Positions 55,162 through 59,057 of a DNA stretch of 59,057 nucleotides are shown in pieces. The DNA is taken from assembly GCF_003340345.1 (NCBI RefSeq), contig NZ_PPTQ01000018.1:1-59057 (forward strand), read 5' to 3'. A program made the translations under genes and the position numbers. The notes under the pieces were generated by a model that saw nothing but the letters and a program-made list of their open reading frames with translations, had not been told where the DNA came from and ran no database searches. Position 1 is the stretch's first letter; every line of letters begins with the position of its first letter. The DNA comes from Paraeggerthella hongkongensis (lineage in GTDB: Bacteria; Actinomycetota; Coriobacteriia; Coriobacteriales; Eggerthellaceae).

Positions 55162-56319
55162 ATGACGACTGGATCTCCGGGGTTGAACCGCGCTCGAGAA
55201 GAGCGTCGGCTCGAAGAATCTTCGCGTGTTTCGCAGGGGGCCTCGCGCCATGCGCTGATGCCTTATCGGCCGAATGCCCGAGTTCTATATCCCGACTACA
55301 TAAGGAAGCGCAAGCGGAGGAGGATTGCAAAGCGGATCTCCTTGTGCGTGCTTGCGATTCTGCTGGCGGTCGTTTGCGCGACGGGCGGCTACGCGGCTTG
55401 GTATTCGTCGGCGCTCGATAGCGCTCTGTCTATGGGTTCCGAGCAAGATGCTTCCGTGGACGAGGCGCTTTCCCTCAGCGTGGCCGATCAGCCGTTCTAC
55501 GCGCTTGTGCTGGGGTCGGACTCGCGTGAAGGGTCTGGCACGTCCAGCAAAGAGGCGGAGTCGGGTGGTAATCAACGCTCCGATGTGATGATTTTGCTGC
55601 GTGTGGACGCACGTGCAAATCAAGTCACTATGGTGTCGATCCCGCGTGATACGCCGTATGCGCTCGACGATGGCAGAGTCGTCAAGGTTAACGAAGTGTA
55701 CAACATAGGAGGAGCTGCTGCTTCCATCAAGGCGGTTTCCAAGATAACGGGCGTTCCCGTCTCCCATTATGCTGAAATTCATTTTTCCGAGCTTCAGTCC
55801 CTTGTTGATAAGCTGGGCGGCGTGACGGTGAACGTGGATGTGGAGTTGTCGTACAAGGATGCTCTTACGGGCGAGAAGGTTACCGTTTCTCCGGGAGTCC
55901 AGACTATCACCGGGCAGCAAGCGCAGATATTTGCTCGTGCGCGGCATGAGTACGTCACCGACCAAGATGCCCATCGTCAAAACAATGTGAGGTCGTTGGC
56001 GATGGCTATCGTGAAGAAGGTTCTCGACCGGCCTGCTTACGAGCTTCCGGGCACGGTGCTGGATCTGGCCTCGTACGTTGGCACGGACATGAAGACTGGC
56101 GATATAGTGTCGCTTGCTCTGGCTTTTTCGAAAGGGTCGGGCGCTCCGGTTATGTACAGCTGTTCGGGGCCGGACAAGGGGGACATCAACGAAAGCGCAG
56201 GCGGAATATGGCTGTGTTACGAGAATCCGCAAGGATGGGCCGATCTTATGGCGGTGGTTGATTCTGGCGGGAATCCTGAGGGAATGGACGTGAACGCGAC
56301 GGCGATCGTTCCCGAATGA
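55162..56319 (+). CDS. LytR-CpsA-Psr (LCP) family glycopolymer ligase
   Basis: A 385-residue protein with a basic cytoplasmic N-terminus (RKRKRRRIAKR), a membrane segment at about 57-80, and an LCP domain: LVLGSDSREG, SIPRDTPYA with the conserved Arg-Asp, and FARARHEYVTDQDAHRQ. It is expected to attach glycopolymers to peptidoglycan. The start at MTTGSPG follows GAGGAGG by about 12 bases; the upstream frame to 55006 is less likely. Divergent from the membrane protein gene before it. Confidence 0.9.
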   Translation: MTTGSPGLNRAREERRLEESSRVSQGASRHALMPYRPNARVLYPDYIRKRKRRRIAKRISLCVLAILLAVVCATGGYAAWYSSALDSALSMGSEQDASVDEALSLSVADQPFYALVLGSDSREGSGTSSKEAESGGNQRSDVMILLRVDARANQVTMVSIPRDTPYALDDGRVVKVNEVYNIGGAAASIKAVSKITGVPVSHYAEIHFSELQSLVDKLGGVTVNVDVELSYKDALTGEKVTVSPGVQTITGQQAQIFARARHEYVTDQDAHRQNNVRSLAMAIVKKVLDRPAYELPGTVLDLASYVGTDMKTGDIVSLALAFSKGSGAPVMYSCSGPDKGDINESAGGIWLCYENPQGWADLMAVVDSGGNPEGMDVNATAIVPE

Positions 56320-56426
56320 GTCGGCAAAGAATTTGAGGCGCCGTGAAATGAAGGCGAAAAGCGTCTCGCCCGAAAGGGCGTAGAGTGATAACCTGATCCG
56401 GTTGCTTGTACGAAGGGTGGAATTAT

Positions 56427-57395
56427 ATGAGTATTAAGAAGAAGGTTGTTGCGCTTCTAGGGTGCGCGGCTCTCGCATTTTCGCTGATTGGATGTCAGCA
56501 AAGCGAGACAAAGGAGCCTGAGCCAACGGACGTTCAATTGATGCAGGATGCGGGCGATACGCGCATGGATCAGCCGTTCTACGTTCTGGTGGTGGGCAAC
56601 GATTCGCGCACCGGGACTGTTGAAATCGACAAACCTGATTATGCAGACGGATCCGGCCGGTCGGACACTACGATGCTTGTGCGCGTCGACCCTACCACCT
56701 ATCAAGTGGGGATCGTCACAATTCCTCGCGATACCGCTATCTCGCTTAATGGGCAGACTATGAAGTTCAACGAAGCCTATCATGCTGCCGGCATCGAAGA
56801 AACCTTGCATCAGGTCAAATTGCTTACCGGCGTCTCTCCTTTGTACTATATGGACATGAGCTTCGTCCAGTTCGAGAAATTCGTGAATGAGCTTGGCGGG
56901 CTGACGGCAAATGTGCCCATCGATATGGGGTTGCAAGATATTGTGTCCGGCAGCAAAATCTCGCTTTCCGCGGGCGTGCAAGATCTCGATGGCGCGGAAT
57001 CGCTTGTTCTGGCGCGCTCTCGCAAGGTGTACGAGGTTGATCAGGATGCTTGTCGTCAGATCCAGGATCGCCAGCTGGTGGAGGTTGGCATTAAGAAAGT
57101 AGCGGCTGACCCTGCGGGTGCTGCGGCGCACGTGCAGGCGCTCATGTCCAATGTGAATACGAACTGGCCTGCCGACGATTTGGCTAAGACCGTAGCGGAC
57201 TTTGCTGCGAATGCGGATAAGATTGCATTTGTATCCGGCACGGGGCCGTACGGCGGCGATATTGATGAAGCGGCTGGTGGTATATGGCTTGCTACGCGTG
57301 ACGAGGCTGCGTGGAAGCAAGTCATCCAAGCAGTCGAGGCGGGAGAGGATCCCACCACCGTAGTTCCTTTGCCTCAGATTATTGCCAAGAACTAA
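56427..57395 (+). CDS. LCP family glycopolymer ligase, predicted lipoprotein
   Basis: A 322-residue protein. The short signal peptide ends in a lipobox (FSLIGC, Cys at about 23), so it should be lipid-anchored instead of carrying a transmembrane helix as most LCP proteins do. LCP domain: LVVGNDSRTG, TIPRDTAIS, LARSRKVYEVDQDACRQ. The Ser of the usual GSDSR is Asn (GNDSR). GGTGG lies seven bases before the ATG. It follows its paralogue in the same direction. Confidence 0.88.
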   Translation: MSIKKKVVALLGCAALAFSLIGCQQSETKEPEPTDVQLMQDAGDTRMDQPFYVLVVGNDSRTGTVEIDKPDYADGSGRSDTTMLVRVDPTTYQVGIVTIPRDTAISLNGQTMKFNEAYHAAGIEETLHQVKLLTGVSPLYYMDMSFVQFEKFVNELGGLTANVPIDMGLQDIVSGSKISLSAGVQDLDGAESLVLARSRKVYEVDQDACRQIQDRQLVEVGIKKVAADPAGAAAHVQALMSNVNTNWPADDLAKTVADFAANADKIAFVSGTGPYGGDIDEAAGGIWLATRDEAAWKQVIQAVEAGEDPTTVVPLPQIIAKN

Positions 57396-57422
57396 ACCCT
57401 TTGCTTGACGAAGGGCGGCCGA

Positions 57423-57465
57423 AGCGACCGAGAAGGGCGGTTACCGTCCCTCTCGGTCGCTTTTC
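57423..57465. terminator. Terminator hairpin between convergent genes
   Basis: AGCGACCGAGA (57423-57433) pairs with TCTCGGTCGCT (57451-57461), followed by TTTTC on the plus strand. It ends the LCP transcript; its right arm also encodes the last residues (KKSDREGR) of the convergent GT gene. Confidence 0.75.
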
Positions 57466-58550
57466 TTCGCCAGATATTCACGCAGCGTCTTCCAGGTGAA
57501 TGCGGGTCCGACGTTCTTGAGGTTGTAACAGCCCTGCTTCACGAGGCCCCATGCGTAGGGGAGCTTGCTTGGATTGGGGTCGGGCAAACCGCGGAGCTCC
57601 GCGAACAGGCGCTTGCTGCCGGGAGATATTTCCGAATCGGACAGTACCAGATCGGCGTTCATGCGTGCGAGCATAGAGGCTGCTTCGGCTCGCAGTTCGG
57701 GATTGTCGAGGCTTACCTCTTCCAGGACCCCTCCCAGGTACGTGAATCCACGGCTGTTGTGCGCGCGCAAGATACTTTCGTCGTGAACATGCAGGTTTTC
57801 CAGCACATCCATCATGTCGTTCCAGCGCGCGAAGGGCAGCATCGTGTTGTTGAGGGCGAACGCCTTCGATTTTTCCGGCGTTTCCTCGCGATAGCAGTAG
57901 TAGGGCGTGTCCAGGTACCCGATACGGTCGGTCTGGCATAGGGTTTCCAGTAGGAACGGGTTGTCGGCCCAGCCAGCTCCTGGATATTCGCGGAAGCGTA
58001 TGCCCCGATCGTCCAGGAAGCTTTTGCGATAGACGGCTGACCAGATGGAAGGATGGTGCGAGAGCAGGTGGGCTGCCTCTCGTATGGCGAAAGGCTGTCG
58101 CGCCGGCTTGATGCGGCTGCGGTAGCTGCAGTTCAGCTTGCGCTGCTCGGGCGTGTCGGGCATCCAGATGCGCCAATAGGGAGTTTTCACGATGTCGAGC
58201 TCTTCGTTGAACCCGTTGGCGAATGCGAGCATGTCGGCATACATGCCGGCCTCGATCCAGTCATCGGGCTCCACGATGGAGATCCAAGTGCCGGTTGCTT
58301 CTTGCAGACCGCGGTTGCATGTGGCCCCGTACCCTTCGTTTTGCTTGTCGATCACGCGAACGCGGTCGTCTTGAGCGGCGTACGCTTGCATGGCCTTCAA
58401 CGAGTCGTCCGTACTGCCATCGTTCAGGCAGATAACTTCAAGGTTACGATGTGTTTGCGCCAGGATGCTGTCCAGGCACTGCTCGAGGTACGGCCCCGCG
58501 TTGAAGATGGGGACGATAACGGAGACCAGCTCGTTGTTCGCGTTATGCAT
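57441..58550 (-). CDS. GT2 family glycosyltransferase
   Basis: A 369-residue protein starting at MHNANNELVS with AAGGAAAG upstream. GT-A motifs: VSVIVPIFNAGPYLEQC, LNDGSTDDS, KQNEGYGATCNRG, and VEPDDWIE as the metal site. Helical C-terminal part. It resembles GT2 enzymes of capsule and teichoic-acid decoration clusters. It follows the repeat protein gene by about 20 bases on the same strand. Confidence 0.87.
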   Translation of the reverse strand: MHNANNELVSVIVPIFNAGPYLEQCLDSILAQTHRNLEVICLNDGSTDDSLKAMQAYAAQDDRVRVIDKQNEGYGATCNRGLQEATGTWISIVEPDDWIEAGMYADMLAFANGFNEELDIVKTPYWRIWMPDTPEQRKLNCSYRSRIKPARQPFAIREAAHLLSHHPSIWSAVYRKSFLDDRGIRFREYPGAGWADNPFLLETLCQTDRIGYLDTPYYCYREETPEKSKAFALNNTMLPFARWNDMMDVLENLHVHDESILRAHNSRGFTYLGGVLEEVSLDNPELRAEAASMLARMNADLVLSDSEISPGSKRLFAELRGLPDPNPSKLPYAWGLVKQGCYNLKNVGPAFTWKTLREYLAKKSDREGR

Positions 58551-58570
58551 GAGGGTCTTTCCTTCTCTCG

Positions 58571-59057
58571 TTAGCGATTGGTGCATGCGCCCGAGGCGTC
58601 GAATACGTACTGTGTCTCATCGATGATGACGCTGCCTGTAGCCATAGCGCCCGTCGAAGGGTCAAAATAGTACCATGTTTCTCGGTCTTGGAGCCAACCT
58701 GTTACCATCCTGCCGGACTCGGGGTCGAGCCAGTACCACGTCCCGCCCAGGCTCAGCCAGCCGGTCTGCATGGCGCCGGAGGCGGCCAGGTGGTACCACG
58801 CCCCGCCGGAGCTCATCCAGCCGCCCGCGCGCATGGCGCCCGACCCCTCGAAGTAGTACCACGTCCCGCTCGAATCCTTCGCCCAGCCCGTTACCATCCT
58901 GCCGGACTCGGGGTCGAGCCAGTACCACGTCCCGCCCTGCTTGAGCCAGCCGGTCTGCATGGCGCCGGAGGCGGCCAGGTGGTACCAGGCCCCGCCCGAG
59001 CTCATCCAGCCGCCGGACCTCATCGCGCCCGAGCCGTCGAAGTAGTACCACGTCCCG
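58571..59057 (-). CDS. Choline-binding-like repeat protein, C-terminal part (5' end beyond window)
   Basis: At least 161 residues, cut by the window edge. It consists wholly of GW/YY modules such as GTWYWLDPESGRMVTGW and GAWYHLAASGAMQTGW, repeated nearly identically (58925 to 59050 against 58745 to 58870) in GC-rich codons. It ends right after the modules (GACTNR), so any catalytic part must be N-terminal and outside the window. The module subtype (SSGGAWYHLAASG) differs from that of the two proteins at the left end. Confidence 0.87.
   Translation of the reverse strand, partial: GTWYYFDGSGAMRSGGWMSSGGAWYHLAASGAMQTGWLKQGGTWYWLDPESGRMVTGWAKDSSGTWYYFEGSGAMRAGGWMSSGGAWYHLAASGAMQTGWLSLGGTWYWLDPESGRMVTGWLQDRETWYYFDPSTGAMATGSVIIDETQYVFDASGACTNR

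Overview
The window looks like a cell-envelope glycopolymer locus of a Gram-positive actinobacterium, most likely of the Eggerthellaceae/Coriobacteriia. This rests on the mix of very GC-rich core genes with choline-binding-type surface repeats, LytR-CpsA-Psr (LCP) ligases and ribitol teichoic-acid genes. The genus is an inference. The locus begins directly behind an rRNA operon, of which only the 3' part of the 5S gene is inside the window.

Layout. (1) 1-4.8 kb: 5S rRNA end, terminator, then two convergent secreted proteins built of choline-binding-like repeats. One ends in an NlpC/P60 peptidase, the other in an L,D-transpeptidase; they share a 317-bp nearly identical inverted segment. (2) 5.1-8.3 kb, minus strand: GT2, DUF2304, GT4 and LicD genes. 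(3) 8.5-16 kb, plus strand: GT2, a small unknown ORF, a Wzx flippase, a DUF2142 membrane protein and a three-module glycosyltransferase. (4) 16.1-25 kb: the GC-rich dTDP-L-rhamnose genes rmlA, rmlD, rmlB and rmlC, split by a minus-strand block of ABC exporter (Wzm and an unusual Wzt), UDP-GlcNAc 2-epimerase and a GT. (5) 25-28.8 kb: tandem GT2 proteins and a free-standing tail ORF. (6) 28.9-43.8 kb: a teichoic-acid-like cluster of WecA/TagO, LCP, TarG/TarH-like ABC exporter, TarI, TarJ, two TarL/TagF-like polymerases, a GT2-TagF fusion, a GT2-GT4 fusion and a coiled-coil GT4. (7) 43.8-47.7 kb: about 1 kb without a convincing gene, then a cytosine-5 DNA methyltransferase and an OLD-like ATPase/Toprim protein in one operon. 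(8) 47.9-52.4 kb, minus strand: a D-alanylation operon, dltA-B-C-X-D. (9) 52.9-59 kb: a large membrane protein, two LCP proteins, a GT2, and the 3' part of a third choline-binding-like repeat protein cut by the window edge.

How it fits together. WecA/TagO would load GlcNAc-1-P on undecaprenyl phosphate. The GTs and dTDP-rhamnose would build glycans, and TarI/TarJ would make CDP-ribitol for the TarL-like enzymes. Two ABC exporters and one flippase would move polymers out. LCP proteins would ligate them to peptidoglycan, Dlt proteins would add D-alanine, and LicD may add a phospho-substituent to which the repeat proteins could bind.

Most noteworthy: the Wzt ATPase with three C-terminal repeats resembling the extracellular CWB2 wall-binding module; the methyltransferase plus OLD-like nuclease operon as a candidate defence system; the inverted repeat that could swap catalytic domains between two wall proteins; a DltX-like protein placed between DltC and DltD; and a GT tail encoded as a separate ORF. 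All calls were made by reading the sequence; no database search was run.
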